Below the pieces are notes generated by a model. The model made no database searches. It was not told the DNA's origin and saw only the letters and a program-made list of their open reading frames with translations. Below are positions 20,480 to 32,179 of a DNA stretch of 64,000 nt, piece after piece; positions within the stretch are counted from its first letter, which is position 1, and each line of letters opens with the position of its first letter. A program made the position numbers and the translations under genes. Source of the DNA: Diplonema japonicum (Eukaryota > Euglenozoa > Diplonemea > Diplonemida > Diplonemidae); NCBI GenBank assembly GCA_964019335.1, contig OZ025667.1:1-64000 (forward strand). Reading direction: 5' to 3'.

Positions 20480-20570
20480 GAAAACAGTTTGTTCCATAAT
20501 ATCTACACAGATTCCTCCCCTTAAATCGTGCCTTTTATTTGGCTCCCTGTTATTTCCCTTCCTCATTTGA

Positions 20571-20606
20571 AACCCCCCTGTTCCATCACTCTACTTCCTT
20601 TCACAG
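20571..20606 (+). promoter_or_regulatory. Candidate trans-splice acceptor for the ankyrin/DHHC-like gene
   Basis: A pyrimidine-rich tract ends in CTTTCACAG with AG at 20605-20606, 8 bases before the ATG at 20615. This is the tightest acceptor-to-start spacing in the window. Confidence 0.4.
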
Positions 20607-20614
20607 GTGTAACA

Positions 20615-22409
20615 ATGACGGAGGTTTTCTCCGCAGTAAGTGGGCAGCTCAACGAAGTTGAGGAGCAGACACAAGCGAGCAGTGTGTGGGGACATGAGTC
20701 CATGGGAGGTGTTGAGGTGACGCACACCTACAACGGAAGGGATATCTTCGCGGCATGTCAAGCAGGAGACCTTGGCACTGTAATCTTGCTGTGGTACAAA
20801 GGTGTCTCTGTGGGCGTGAGGGATCCTGCCCAAGTGACACCCCTTCACCAGGCTGCCTATCATGGCTCGTTGAAGATCTGCAGCTTCTTACTCGAACAAG
20901 GTGCGGAGCTGAACCCTATTAACAGCAATGAGAACACACCCATCATGTGGGCTACGACAGGTGGGCATCTCGACGTTGTGAAGTTTCTGGCCTCTAAGGG
21001 CGCGGACCTCAACAAGCAGGACAACAGGGGGTACACGGTGTTGTTCCACGCCGTCCACACCGGGCAGACGGAGATCCTCCATTGGTTGCTGACGAACTAC
21101 GGTGCCTCGTTGAATGTTCACGCGCTGGACCTGCAGAACCACAACCTGTTCCAGTGGGCGGCGTACAAAGGCTTCCTTGGCACCTGCCGCTACCTGCGTG
21201 AGGTCCACAACCTCGATGTTGAGATTGTCGACAACGATGGCCGTACCTCCCTCCACTGGGCCTGCCGTGAGGGGCACTTCACTATTGTCGAGTACCTCCT
21301 GACGCTCGGCGTCACCAAGTCCATCAAGCACCGTGACAGCGACGGCATGACACCTGCAGAGGCTGCTATAAGTAAGATGTTCAACCCCCTTGCCGCAATG
21401 GTAAAGGCTGTTGAGAAATCCGGCAAAGCTGGCACCATGGGCTCCGGGTGCGAGGAGTCAACAGTGATGCTCGCCTTGAAAAACCCGAGGCACCTTCGCA
21501 GTGCGCTGTACGGGTTCATCTTCACGCCTCTTCTGTTCTTCTACGTGTCGCACTACGTCCCTGTGCTGATCGGCTTGTTGCTGCTGCCCGCCTTGGTGAC
21601 TGTAATGCCCACCATCGACACGATGCTTTTGAATAAAGGACAGCCGCCTGTGCGGGCAGGAAACGGTGTTGTGCAGCATCTGGCAACAGGTGATGAGCGG
21701 AACCTGAATTCTGCAGCTGTGCTGATGGCATTTCAAATCCTGCTTCCTTACCACTTCCTGACGGGAGGGGTGGGTGCCTACATCATGGGCGTAAGCCCGA
21801 TGGCGCACAACATAGTACTATACGCAAGTGGGTTGGGGTTCGCACTGTTCCTGCTGACCGGTTTGAAGAGAGCGGGGAAGCCAGACCTACCGAAAGGGGA
21901 TCTTGAGAGTGTGCCGAAGATATCATGCACGCCAGGGGCGTTTTGCTATGAGGCGATGGAGAGGCGTGCGCTTCGGTCGGTGTACTGCCCGTTGAACAAC
22001 AGGTTGGTGGCGGGATTTGAATATTTTTCCGTCGTGACTGATAATGCGATCGGTGACGGCAACAAAGGTCTTTACATTTGCTGGGCGTTGGCTGTCTCTG
22101 CTTGGACACTCACGATGTCCCTCAGCACCCTCTACTGGGCTGTTTACTACGTTGCTGCCCCGAACACTGTCTACACTGTCTGCCGTGTTGTGGGAAGAAT
22201 GCTCGCGTCGGCTCTTCCTGGTGGTGACCCCGCTTCCACGGTGTCGTTTTTCCTCTCGGAGCATGAGCATACGGCGCTTTGGTTGTGCTACGTTGCGTTC
22301 ATTGGGTTTCTCTTTGGGTTGGAAAGGCTTATTTCCCATGGTTATGCCATTTCCAAGGGCATCACGCACTTCGAAGGGAGCTTCCCAGAATGTGGTATGC
22401 GAGAGGGGG

Positions 22410-22440
<31 letters not shown>

Positions 22441-22664
22441 AAAGTTGCTGTAACTGACACGGATCCGCAGTCTGTTTTTGTGAACGGCAAGTCCATGTTC
22501 TCCAAAGGGTCCCCTTTGGCGAACTTTGTTGCGTTCTTGTTCTGTATGTGATTTTTTTTTTATTGAGGGGAACAAAAAAACTTTTTTATTTTCTTGGTAC
22601 AGCTTCGAACAAGAAGTATAACTCGATTTCTGAAGTGGCGTCAACTGCAGAATTTAAGTTGTGA
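20615..22664 (+). CDS. Ankyrin-repeat DHHC-type membrane protein with a degenerate catalytic motif
   Basis: Three exons, 20615-22394, 22445-22543 and 22603-22664; 646 aa. Introns are 50 and 59 bp (donors GTATGC and GTATGT, phase 1 both). Residues about 42-260 are ankyrin repeats (TPLHQAAYHGS, TPIMWATTGGH, TSLHWACREGH). Four or more membrane helices follow (about 292-330, 365-415 and around 490-570). This is the layout of ZDHHC17/Akr1 palmitoyltransferases. The Cys-rich domain is recognisable (F-C at 443-444, RS-x-x-C, G-D-G-N) but the D-H-H-C tetrad is replaced by E-Y-F-S at 469-472, and most zinc-binding Cys/His are gone. It should lack acyltransferase activity and may act as a scaffold or substrate receptor. 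Confidence 0.72.
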
Positions 22665-22800
22665 TCGGGGAGAAAGAGAAATTTGTTATTTTTGAAATTT
22701 GGCTTGCTCCTCCTAGTGTTGTAGTGTGGGTTTGTGTTTTCTTTCCGATTTTTCTTTTTTTTTTTTTGTTGTTACTTTTGTCATTGACAGTCAGAATTTT

Positions 22801-22831
<31 letters not shown>

Positions 22832-23386
22832 GTTGTCTCCTCCCTTTCCCCTCTTTTCTTTTTATTCTCCTAGAAATCATATAAAATCCGCTCACCCTTC
22901 CCCCCCCCTTTTTTTTATTTGCCTTGAGTTTTTGTGTTTCGTGGACGAAAAAAAAAAAAAAAAAAAGGAGAGAGAAAAAAAAATGCGCAAACGGGAAGGA
23001 AGAAAAAATCTTTTTGAACAACACAGTTCAAGGGAGATCCTAAATAGAAAAGAAGAATTTAAAAAAAAAAAAAAAAAAAAGCCTTTCCTTTGAATGTTCA
23101 CTTTTTCTTCTCTCTTGTTTCCGTTTATATGAGTTCGTCTGGAAAAGAATGTCAAACAAATGGATGCGGCGGGAACACCGGCAGATTTCTTTAGTAAAAA
23201 AGTAGTCCGGCGCACCATTTTGTGAATAATCAAAACAAAACAAAAACAAAAAAAAAATCGAATTCCCAATTTTTTTTTTCTTTTTTTGACAATTTGAATC
23301 CGGACGAGCTCAGTGCTATATTGTTCTTTTTCTTCCCCCCCCCCTCAAAATTTCTGGCAAAAAAAAAAAAAGAAAACAAAAAAAAA
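22665..23386 (+). other. Intergenic, homopolymer-rich
   Basis: No gene seen. T runs of up to 28 near 22805 and A runs near 22950 and 23060. The frames in it are runs of Phe or Lys only. Confidence 0.5.
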
Positions 23387-23977
23387 ATGACCAGTACACT
23401 GGAGGTTATGCAGTTGGTGGAACACTGTGAATGGTACGACCCCATCGTGGCGGTGGTGGCAGAGGTTATGGGCGTTCTTGAAAAAAGTGATGAGGAAGGC
23501 GGAAAAGACACAGTCTTCGCAGGCGAGAGAGTGCAAGACATCGCACAGCTGATGCGGAGGGTGGTAAGGTACGCGAAGTGCTCTGACAACGTATATGTCG
23601 CAGCAGCAATTTACCTGGACAGGGCTTGTATGTCTGGTGGTGTGGCTGTGAACAGAAGCACAATATATAGGTTGCTTGCCGGTTGCCTGCTTCTTGCGAT
23701 AAAGTGGATCGATGATGACATTTATGAAAACACTCACTATAGCAATGTGTTTGGTCTTTCCCTTGCTTCCATTAATGCGATTGAGCGGGTGCTTCTGGGC
23801 CTTCTTGACTGGTCGCTGGCCATCCCGTCTCATACGCTCGAATCGTACCGTCAAGAGCTTCTTCAACACCCTCAGTACGAGCCTGCCGTTGCCTCGTGGG
23901 AAGCTCGCCGAGGAGGGCAGCCTAGACTTCTGCGTACCACGCGGTCCAGAACACCCTCCATGGCTTCCCAGGTTTAA
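23387..23977 (+). CDS. PHO80-like (P/U-type) cyclin
   Basis: Single-exon gene of 196 aa. The ATG at 23387 follows an A-run leader. The single cyclin fold spans about residues 45-165. It starts with a helix-1-like segment ending VRYAKCSDNVYVAAAIYLDRA, followed by NRSTIYRLLAGCLLLAIKWIDDD and NVFGLSLASINAIERVLLGLLDWSL. The NAxE-x-x-LL-x-x-L-x-W pattern is typical of PHO80/CYC2-type cyclins, which activate a cyclin-dependent kinase. The C-terminus after residue 170 is short and Arg/Ser-rich. Its kinase partner is not in the window. Confidence 0.82.
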   Translation: MTSTLEVMQLVEHCEWYDPIVAVVAEVMGVLEKSDEEGGKDTVFAGERVQDIAQLMRRVVRYAKCSDNVYVAAAIYLDRACMSGGVAVNRSTIYRLLAGCLLLAIKWIDDDIYENTHYSNVFGLSLASINAIERVLLGLLDWSLAIPSHTLESYRQELLQHPQYEPAVASWEARRGGQPRLLRTTRSRTPSMASQV

Positions 23978-24712
23978 TGCTCAGGTTTTTTTTTTCTTCT
24001 TTTTTTTTTTTTTTTTTTTGTTTGTTGTTGCCCCTTCTTCTTTCCCCCCTAATGCATCGGAGGGGGGGGAAAAAAAGAAAAAAAGAAAAAGATTCTTCAC
24101 AGGAGATTTTTTTTTCCTTTTTTTCCCCCCCCCGTTTTTTTCTTCTTCTTTTTTTTTCCCCCCCCTTCTCTTCCATGTTTTTTTTTTCCCGCACTCTTAA
24201 ATATCCATACACGTTAAAGGGGGAGGAAAAAGGACAAGTTGAGTGGAAGAAGGAGGAGAGGGGAAAAAAAAAAAAGGGGGGAAAAAAAAGCTAGTGCTGG
24301 GGAGGGAGGAAAAGGGGCTGTTAAAACCGTGAGAAACATTCCGTTTCTCTCTTTGAGTCTATTTATTGCATTTATTTACCTATGTGTTCCTTCAGGCTGT
24401 GAACATCACCCCTTCCTCGTTTTTATTTTTTTATTTTTTTATTTTTTTGAACTAGCCAGTAGTTTCCCAAGGGGCTTTATCCTAAGGGTTTCACCTGTGC
24501 TTTGTTTCTTTTTTTTTTTTATTATTCACAAAAAAGGAGCCTAATTAGGATCGCGGTGGTAAATAAAGAATTATTATTATTTATTTTTTATTTTTTATTT
24601 TCCCCTATTTATTTCAAAGAAAAGGGGAAGAGAAAAAAAAAAATCCTGGGAAACCTCTATTTTCCCCATTTCTTTTCTTTCTTTTTTTTTGTCATTCCTA
24701 TTTGCCCTTTTT

Positions 24713-24757
24713 TTCAGGCGTCCTGCCACATACCGCAGGTACCCTTAAATGTCTTTT
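24713..24757 (+). repeat. 45 bp dispersed repeat family 2, copy A
   Basis: 44 of 45 bases match 62144-62188 in the same orientation. It begins TTCAGGCGTCCTG, contains ACCGCAGGTACCC and ends in a T run. Flanks are unrelated. Confidence 0.85.
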
Positions 24758-25691
24758 CTTCTTTTTTTTTTGTTTTTTTTTCCCCCCCTCTATGTATCGT
24801 ATTTTAAATGAATAAAGTATTTACTGTATTTCCTGAAATGAAGAGTTTCCGGACTGACAAAATGCCAGTTTCTTTTTTTTTTTTTTTTTTTTATTCTTCT
24901 TGAAGGCCACTAAGGCCACAGTAGGAGCTTCACAAGGGTGGCATTCGTCAGTTTAAGAGTTTTCCATTCAAGCAGAACACACAGGGTGGGTAGCAGGGAA
25001 CGACCCCAAAAGGGAAGCATCATAAGGTGGGCAAAAAAAAATGTTTTTTCATCTTATCTTCTTTTATTCTTATATTAAAATGCGGTACGTTTTTTTTTTG
25101 GGGGGGGGGTGGGATATTTTTTTCATGTTTTACCTCCCCCTTGTTTTTTTTTTATTTATTTATTTCTAATAGCGAAGACAAGTGCAAACAATAAGAGAAA
25201 GAAAACCCGGGAAAAAAAAAGGGAAAGTATCAAGAGGGGAAAAAAAAAGTAAGAGGAACAAAAGAAGGAAAGAACCACCAAGCGCGCCTCTCCTCTTCCT
25301 CCCCGCCCCCCGCCCCACCCCAGTCGGTATTTACTTTAAGTATTTCTTTTTTCCCGTGGGGAAGTAGGGGGGGGGGGGGGGGGGGGGAGGGATGTCGATT
25401 TCCCCCCTGTTTTCCTTTTGTATGTTATGTTATTAACCAAAAAAAATTTTTTTTTTTTGCAAGAACTAGTCTTTTGACTTTTCTAAACAAATGGAGAAAG
25501 TTAGCCAAAATGGTGGTTTGCAAGGGTTACAATCACAACTTCTCCAAGTTCCTACCTGCGAACATGTACAAAGAAAATACCAGTTCCTCTTTTGAACCAC
25601 AACCAGACATCTAAATGGCTGTGAGAGGAGCTCTCACAAAGACCTCCTTTGACTACATAGACTTTGATGCTTTCTTATTTCCCTCCACTAT

Positions 25692-25728
<37 letters not shown>

Positions 25729-26134
25729 GTTTACAAGGTTATTATTATTTCCCTCCCAAACCCAGAAGAAAAAAAAAAAAAAAGAAGAAGAAAAAAAAAA
25801 GAAAAAAGAAAGTCTTCCACACAGGGTCGTGTTTTTTTTTTTTTTCTTTCTTTCTTCCAAATGTCTTAAAATCGTTTTTGGCGAGGCGGAAAATCCCCAT
25901 TCGAAAAGCTAGGTATGCCTTCGCGTTGTAGTTAATACTTGTTTTGCCCCCTTTTTTTAAAATAAAAGCTTGGATTTTTTTTTTTTTTCTTGGCAAATAG
26001 ACTCTTTTTCTTGGTAAGATGCTGCCCACTAGGACGGGGAACGAAAAAACCGAATAACCCCCAGTTTTTGACCAAAGACGGTTCTAAGGCTATTGGAAAA
26101 AACACGGCCAATTAAAAAAAAGAAAAAAAAAAGA

Positions 26135-26167
26135 AAAAAGAAAAGAAAAGAAAAGAAAAGAAAAGAA
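26135..26167 (+). repeat. AAAAG microsatellite
   Basis: About six uninterrupted AAAAG units, preceded by irregular A runs broken by single G. Confidence 0.8.
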
Positions 26168-26429
26168 TAGAAAGAAGAGAAAGAAGTAGTGACACAAGGG
26201 AGACCGAAGGTGTCTGGTTCATACTTGTGTGACTCAAATTTACCCTGCTTCCTCCTTCACTTTTCTACAGATCCACTGTCTATACCCTTATTTTTTAAAA
26301 AGCTATATTTTTTTTTTTTTGACGTCCCCCTTTCAAAGGTTTACAGGAGAAAAAAAAAAGAAAAAAAGGAAGAAAGACGATATCTTTTTTTTTGAAGGGA
26401 GTGGGGAACGTGAAGAAAGTCATGTCTTC

Positions 26430-26460
<31 letters not shown>

Positions 26461-26983
26461 GAAATTGGTTATTTATAACAGGGGGGAGCGATAGTAGTGT
26501 TTAGTCTCGTCATGTCACATTTCTTTTTTTTTTATGTTTCTTTTATTGCGTAGCAACGCGTCCCCATCACGGGGAATTTAACCATTAACTAGCTGAACGA
26601 GAGCCTTTTTTTTTAAATGGCGGTCTTTGTCAGAAGAGGGAGGGAAAAAATCCGTTAGCGGTTAGTGGTTAAGCTCTTTTTTTTTCTTCTCGCTTTCTAC
26701 ACCCAAAGAAAAAAAAAAAAGAAAAAAAAGAAAAAAAAAAAAAAAAAAAAAAACCCTCTCCCTCTCTCTAAGGAGAGATCCCCATCCCCCCCCTCTCCAC
26801 TTATGCCCTTATGGTTTCTTACCGGTTTATTTCTTTCTTTTCCCCGTTTGGGGTGGGGTTGGGCGGAGGCATCAAGAGTTGACTCGCTTCCAAAGCGGCA
26901 GTTTTAGCAAATAAATTTAGTTTTCTTTTCTAGTAGTGGTGGGGTAATATAGAAATATAAAGAAGTCCTTTAAAGTACATCAA

Positions 26984-27190
26984 ATGTGTTGTTCGCTGTT
27001 GACCTCCTCTTCGGTCATCACCGGTAGCGACCGAGTGGGAGAAGCAGATGTTCAGGGTGATGATAAATGGGCAGCAAACTGCACGAGCTCAGGATCTTAG
27101 TCCGGACGCCCCGGTTGGGGTTGCAGCTAGGCCGTGGTGCGCCCTCTGTAATCATCAAGTAGATGGTGCTTGTGCAGGGCACCCCCACCG
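26984..27190 (+). repeat. SINE-like GC-rich segment, copy A
   Basis: The first 42 bases match 31485-31526 with one difference (T/C at 27010). Weaker similarity continues for about 20 more bases through GAGTGGGAGAAG versus TAGTGGAAGAAC, and again around CTCAGGA and a GCGCCCC-like block. It then runs into poly-T. A possible pol III A-box (TAGCGACCGAGTGG) lies just after the conserved block. Short frames in it are unconvincing. Confidence 0.5.
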
Positions 27191-27334
27191 CTTTCATTTT
27201 TTTTTTTTTTTTTTTTCAAGAATTTTTTTGTTGTGTTTTGGATTCTTTCATTGATGCCCCTTCCCCTCTCTACCATCTTTTTTTTTTTTCTTCTCTCTTA
27301 TTTATTTCTCATGTGCAATACAAAAGAAAGGATT

Positions 27335-27365
<31 letters not shown>

Positions 27366-27770
27366 CGCCCACCGAAAATTGTTTTCCTTTTTTTTTTAAA
27401 TATATTATATCTCTTTTTCTTTTCCTTTGGTGGGGCTGTAGCGTATACTTCGCTCCACATTGCAGTTAATTTTATTTATCTTTTTTCTCCCTTTGAAGTA
27501 AGACAAAAATGGAAAGTCCAAGCTTAAGTATTCGGCACACGTTAAAAAGGGGGGAGGAGGGGGGGGAAAATCATAAGAATTGTTATCTTCTCCCCCCTCC
27601 CCTTTTTTTCCCCCTTTCTTTTCTTCTTACTTTCGTCCTTGTGTTGACAGGCCTCGCGTGGTGAGCCGATGAATGCCTTTTTTTTTCCCCTTTCTTTTTT
27701 TTTTCTTTTTTTTTTTTTTCTTTTCATGAGTTTTCCCATATTTAAAAAAAAAAAAAAAAATAGCTTTTTA

Positions 27771-27831
27771 CTGCCAACAAGTAATGACTTTACCGTTACC
27801 TCGAGGTCGGTAAAGCATTACTTGGCGGTAG
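27771..27831. repeat. 61 bp near-perfect palindrome
   Basis: The left arm CTGCCAACAAGTAATGACTT is complemented by the right arm AAGCATTACTTGGCGGTAG with few mismatches. The centre CTTTACCG-TT-ACCTCGAGGT-CGGTAAAG is fully complementary apart from a two-base bulge. It could extrude as a cruciform or mark a mobile-element end. Confidence 0.75.
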
Positions 27832-28171
27832 GTAAGTGGTTTTATTTCACGACACTCTGAAATTACTTCACCACGAGGGGCACAACAGGGTGACAAGGGG
27901 TACAACAAGAGAGGGGTTACAAAGGTTACAATACAAGTTGTTTCCTCCTTTTGTTGACTAAAAGTGCTGCCGCTGTCGCTGGCATTGCCACTGTCACCAT
28001 CTCTAATCAGGCCTTCTCATACCTGGCGCGGCCGCTGGCTCCTTTTCTTCTGCTGCTTCGGTATTTCGAAGTCTTTGGGGAGCTTGGGTAAGCTGACTAA
28101 GTTACCCTTGCCCGCAGAAGAGTTACCCCCAGAATCTAGGAACAAGGCCTAGCCAAAAGTGGGCAAATTGG

Positions 28172-28310
28172 GAGGAAAAAGTAGTCCAACTTGGAACTGA
28201 GCCGAGGCAAAAGTTGGCCAATTGAGCTGAACCTGGGGGAAATTAGCAAACTGAGAGGAAAAAGTAGCCCCACTGGGAACCGAACCGAGGCAAAAATTGG
28301 CCTACCGAGG
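28172..28310. repeat. 83 bp imperfect tandem repeat, 1.7 copies
   Basis: Both units start GAGGAAAAAGTAG (28172 and 28255) and share a CCGAGGCAAAA-TTGGCC block. The second copy is incomplete and diverged by roughly one base in six. Confidence 0.7.
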
Positions 28311-30715
28311 CATATTATTTACCGGAAACCCCTATTACTTCACGGAAAACAGGCCATTATTTCACCGTGAAGTAATGAGATTTAGCGTGAAGTAATGGGC
28401 CCCCCAGTGCGTGAAGTAATTTCTGAAGAGTGAAATAAAAAAAAAAAAAAAGAAGAAGCAGCCAAAAATCTTTTTAAAAGAGTTGTAACATATGAAAATT
28501 GAAAATATGAGGGGAGGGGGGGGGGGGGGGGGGGGTACTGTCTCATAAGCCAAAAGGTGGGTGACAAAAAAATGCACACTGTTTGTTCTTCCTCTCCCGA
28601 AACTCTGTTAACTTTCTTTCCTGGGGAAGTGTCCCTGTCGTTCTCTTTATATTCACGCAACTTGGTAAGTCCCTCCTTTTTTTTTTTACCCCTTCTTCTT
28701 TTTTTTCTTTCTTCTTCTTCTTCTTTTGCTCCATTTCTTTTCATATCTTGGCAAAGGGAGGGACATGTCCCTTTTTTTTTGCCTATTTAAACGGGTCAAA
28801 AGTGAATCAAGCCACCCTCAGGCTGGTCGCAAGAAAAAGAAAAGAAGAAGAAAAAGAAGAAGAAGTACTTTCTTTTCCTTTGAAGCCAATAATTCTTTTA
28901 AACCCCCCCCCCCCACCCAACTCCATCCCTGAAAGGAAAGTCTGCGATTTTATTACAAATGAGCATCCGTTTACCACTTTCTAACCAAGATGCGGATTTT
29001 TCCTTCTTTCTCTCCCCTTGCCACCCCAGAAGTTCTTGCAAAGAAAGAAAAAAGAGAAGAAAAAAAAAAGAGAAGAAAAAAAAGAAAAAAAAAAAGGCGA
29101 GGCATGAAACACACACACTAATTGATCAAAAAGAGTGATTGATGTCTTTTGTACTAACTATTAAGGTGGTCGCATTCCCACTATTCCTTTTATTTTATTA
29201 TTTTTTAAAAAAAGAAATAATAATAAATAAAAATGACTGGAAAGGTTATGACTAGGTGCGTTGGTACTACGGCTATCTTCTAGCGGTTCTAGCACAGGTC
29301 AAAAAAAAGGCTAATTTACCCCATGCGCTGTATGGTAGTTTTAATGGCCTTTCTCCCCCCTGTAGCTTTTAATTAAAAAATAAAAAAGAAGAAGAAGAAA
29401 AAAAAGAAAGAAGGATGCAACCATATGAGGTGCAGCACATTTGAGGGTACTAGCTTTTTATTATTATTTTTTTTTTTTTAATTATTGTGTAAAAGAAGGA
29501 AATTAAAAAAAAAAGAAAAAAAAAAAGAAAAAGAAAAGGAAACGTAACTTACCGCCCTGCACCGCCATATTCAACATTTGTGAGATGCCACCTTGTCCCG
29601 GTTATACTCGTCTTTCTTTGTCAAGAAAAAGAAAGAGCGAAAGGGAGGGCAAGAGTTTCGCACCCACAGGCCACACTAAAAGAAAAGTTTAAAAAAAAAG
29701 AAAAAAAAAAAGAAAAAAAACGTTGATTGGAAAAAGAGAGAGAAAAAAAAGAGGGAAAACAAGAAAAAGACCCCCCCCCCCCGGGATGCTTTGGTTATAA
29801 AAGAAATTGAAAGAAAATTAAAAGAGAATTAGAAGGGGGGAAAAAAAGAAATATTTCGTCAAGTCTTGAGACATTTAAAAAGAAAATGGTAAAGTTTGAT
29901 GTGATGGTCCTAATTATGCTAACCGAGTACACCCAACCTCACATTTTTTTTTTCTCTCTCCCTGACTTGTCCATATCCATACTATACCAGGAAAAAAAAA
30001 AAGAAGAAAAAAAAGAAAAGAAGAGGTGGGGTAAAAGACAGTATAAATTCTTTTTAAAAAAGTGACCTCGCCCGCCACGACAAAATTTATACTATCGTGA
30101 TAAAAAGAAAAAAAAAAAAAAAACTGGTTCGACTCGCGAGAACAGAAAGTAGGTGTAATGAAACGACATAGCCTATGATTCATGATTTGTCGGTAATAAA
30201 TAGCTTTTTTTTTTTTTCTTCTTTTTTTTTTTCTCTAAATTTATTTAGGAACTTTGCACGCTGAACACTCCATAACCAGACGCCGCCCTCCACGTAAAAA
30301 GAAATATTAATTTCATTCTTGAAGGAAGGAAAAAAAAAAAAAAAAAAAGAAAGAAAAAATAAGAAAGAAACAACTGAAAAGTTAAGAGAAAAGACACTGT
30401 GAGGCTTTGTTTTTTTTTTTTTTTTTCCCGTTCAGTTAGTAGTTCGATTTGACGCTCCAAATCTCTAAAGCCTATTGTTTTGACCCCTCCTTTCCCCGTT
30501 GAAGAAGGGCGGAGGAAAAAAAAAAAAAAAAAAATGCTATTTTCTCAAAACTACTCAAAAATCGGTTATTTGTTATTTGAATTTTGGTCATTTGCTTGTA
30601 AAAGTTTTTTTTTAAAAAAAAAAATCTCGGAAGATGTTTTGAAAATTCCTGCTGAGCTTTGCTAAACGAGTTTTAGAGATATGGAGCGTGACCCTTTAAA
30701 GGCCCAATGTCTTTT

Positions 30716-30748
<33 letters not shown>

Positions 30749-31484
30749 GTTCTTTCTATTTGGGAGAAGCTCCCGTTTCGGCACAAGAAGAACCTCACAA
30801 GGTCTAGGAGCTTCCCCGTCCTTTCAGCTTCTTTTTTTTTGATGGAAAGGGGGGAGAAAAAAAATAAAATAAAAAACAAAACAAAAAAAAAAAAATTAAA
30901 CAAAACAAAAGTACGGTTTTCCCCTGGTGATTGTTATCATCCTTATTCATCCCTTCAGAGCGCCCCTCTACTGATCAAAAAAAAAGGAAGGGAAAAGTTT
31001 TTAACTGTAACCCACGCGCGCTTTTTTTTTTTTTTTTTTTTTTTTTTAACGCTACACAATGCACACACTGTTGCCTTTTTTTTTTCTCTTTGCAAAAGCG
31101 AGTCTTTTGACTTGTTTAAAAGAAAAGGACTTACCAATCGTGTTTCGATTTATAAACCTTTCTCCAGGTTTCTACCCCCCCCCCCCAGCACGGACGGTTC
31201 CTCTTTTTATTTTATTTTTTTTGAAAAAAGAAATACAAACTTAGAAAGAAAAGAAAAAGAAACCTAGGGAACGGGTGGGGGGGGGGGGGGGTCTATACAC
31301 AAGAATAGAATAGAATGGGCAAATGTGCCCTCCCCCCGATGAGGCACCAGTGGGGTTTTTTTTTTCTTCTAACTATCGATAGTTTGCCGTGTGACAGGTA
31401 GAAGAAAAAAAAGGGGGGGGGGAACTGGGAATCGCTGTTCTTTTTTTTTCTTTTTTTTCTTTTCTCTCTTTCTTTCGAGGTCAG

Positions 31485-31730
31485 ATGTGTTGTTCGCTGT
31501 TGACCTCCTCCTCGGTCATCACCGGTGGCACCTAGTGGAAGAACGTACTGCATATGCTCAGGAGCGCGTAATCTTAATTACCGGGGCGCCCCTGCTGGTA
31601 GAGCTACACCGCACGCATTAAGGACACGACGCGGAACGCAGAAGACTGCAGCTCGGCCCAGATGCACGTGCTTGTGGTGCCACCAATACATGGCCTCTTT
31701 GGTGGGTTGCCTGACACTTCCCCCTCTCCC
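31485..31730 (+). repeat. SINE-like GC-rich segment, copy B
   Basis: Same 42-base core as 26984-27025. It is followed by TGGCACCTAGTGG, close to the pol III A-box pattern (TGGCnnAGTGG) found in tRNA-derived elements. A clear B-box is not visible. It is flanked by T and C runs. Confidence 0.5.
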
Positions 31731-32179
31731 TCCCCCCCCAGTTTTTTTTTCTACTACTGTAAGGTGCAAACCAGTGACGGGTACCCGGTAGTACGACGTC
31801 CACAAAAAAAAAAAAAAAAAAAAAAAAAAAAACGAAAAAAGAAAACTCGGACTTTGGTGAGCTGTACAGTTTTTTTTTTTTTTTTTTTTCTTCCTGAACA
31901 GTGAGCCCCCCCCATGCACACTGAAATTTTATCGAGTTTTTTTTTTTTCATTTTACAGTATTTTTTTTTCTCTCTTTTTTTTTTATCTCACCGCCCTTTG
32001 TCACGCTAAGGTGCCGAGCATCTCTTCTTTTTTTTTTTCTTTTTTTTTTCTTCTTTCTTTCTTTTTCTACCCCTAATTCCCTTTCCCTCTCTATCAGCCC
32101 TTGTCGTGTTCTGTTGTTGTTGTTATTGTTGTTTTTTTTTTTTTTTTTTTTTTTTTTTTTCTTCTTGTCTCCCTAACGA

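Larger units (their letters stand above)
19444..20614 (+). other. Intergenic, homopolymers plus repeat copy B
   Basis: No gene seen. It contains the 45 bp repeat at 19657-19701, a hairpin (AGGGAA / TTCCCT, 19896-19918) followed by a T11 run, a 26-base A run near 19988, a C run near 20176, and a pyrimidine tract before the next start. Confidence 0.5.
27771..28430. mobile_element. Candidate non-autonomous palindromic element
   Basis: About 660 bases of ordinary, non-homopolymer sequence framed by GTGAAGTAAT/ATTACTTCAC-type motifs in both orientations. ATTACTTCAC occurs at 27862 and 28334, ATTATTTCAC near 28357, and GTGAAGTAAT near 28367, 28387 and 28411. A 61 bp palindrome marks the left end and a 24 bp palindrome (28354-28377) lies near the right end. 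It contains an imperfect 83 bp tandem repeat and no gene. This looks like a MITE or foldback element, but I see no target-site duplication. Confidence 0.4.

Noticed and set aside
26540-26620. Possible tRNA on the minus strand (a GGTTAAATTCCC-like T-arm)
   Set aside because: The acceptor and anticodon stems do not pair.
28083-28118. GTAAG...CTGAC...GCAG, resembling a textbook intron
   Set aside because: No coding sequence flanks it, and all supported introns in the window use GTATG/GTATT or similar donors.
30120-30150. GGTTCGACTC, a B-box-like string
   Set aside because: No A-box or cloverleaf can be drawn around it.
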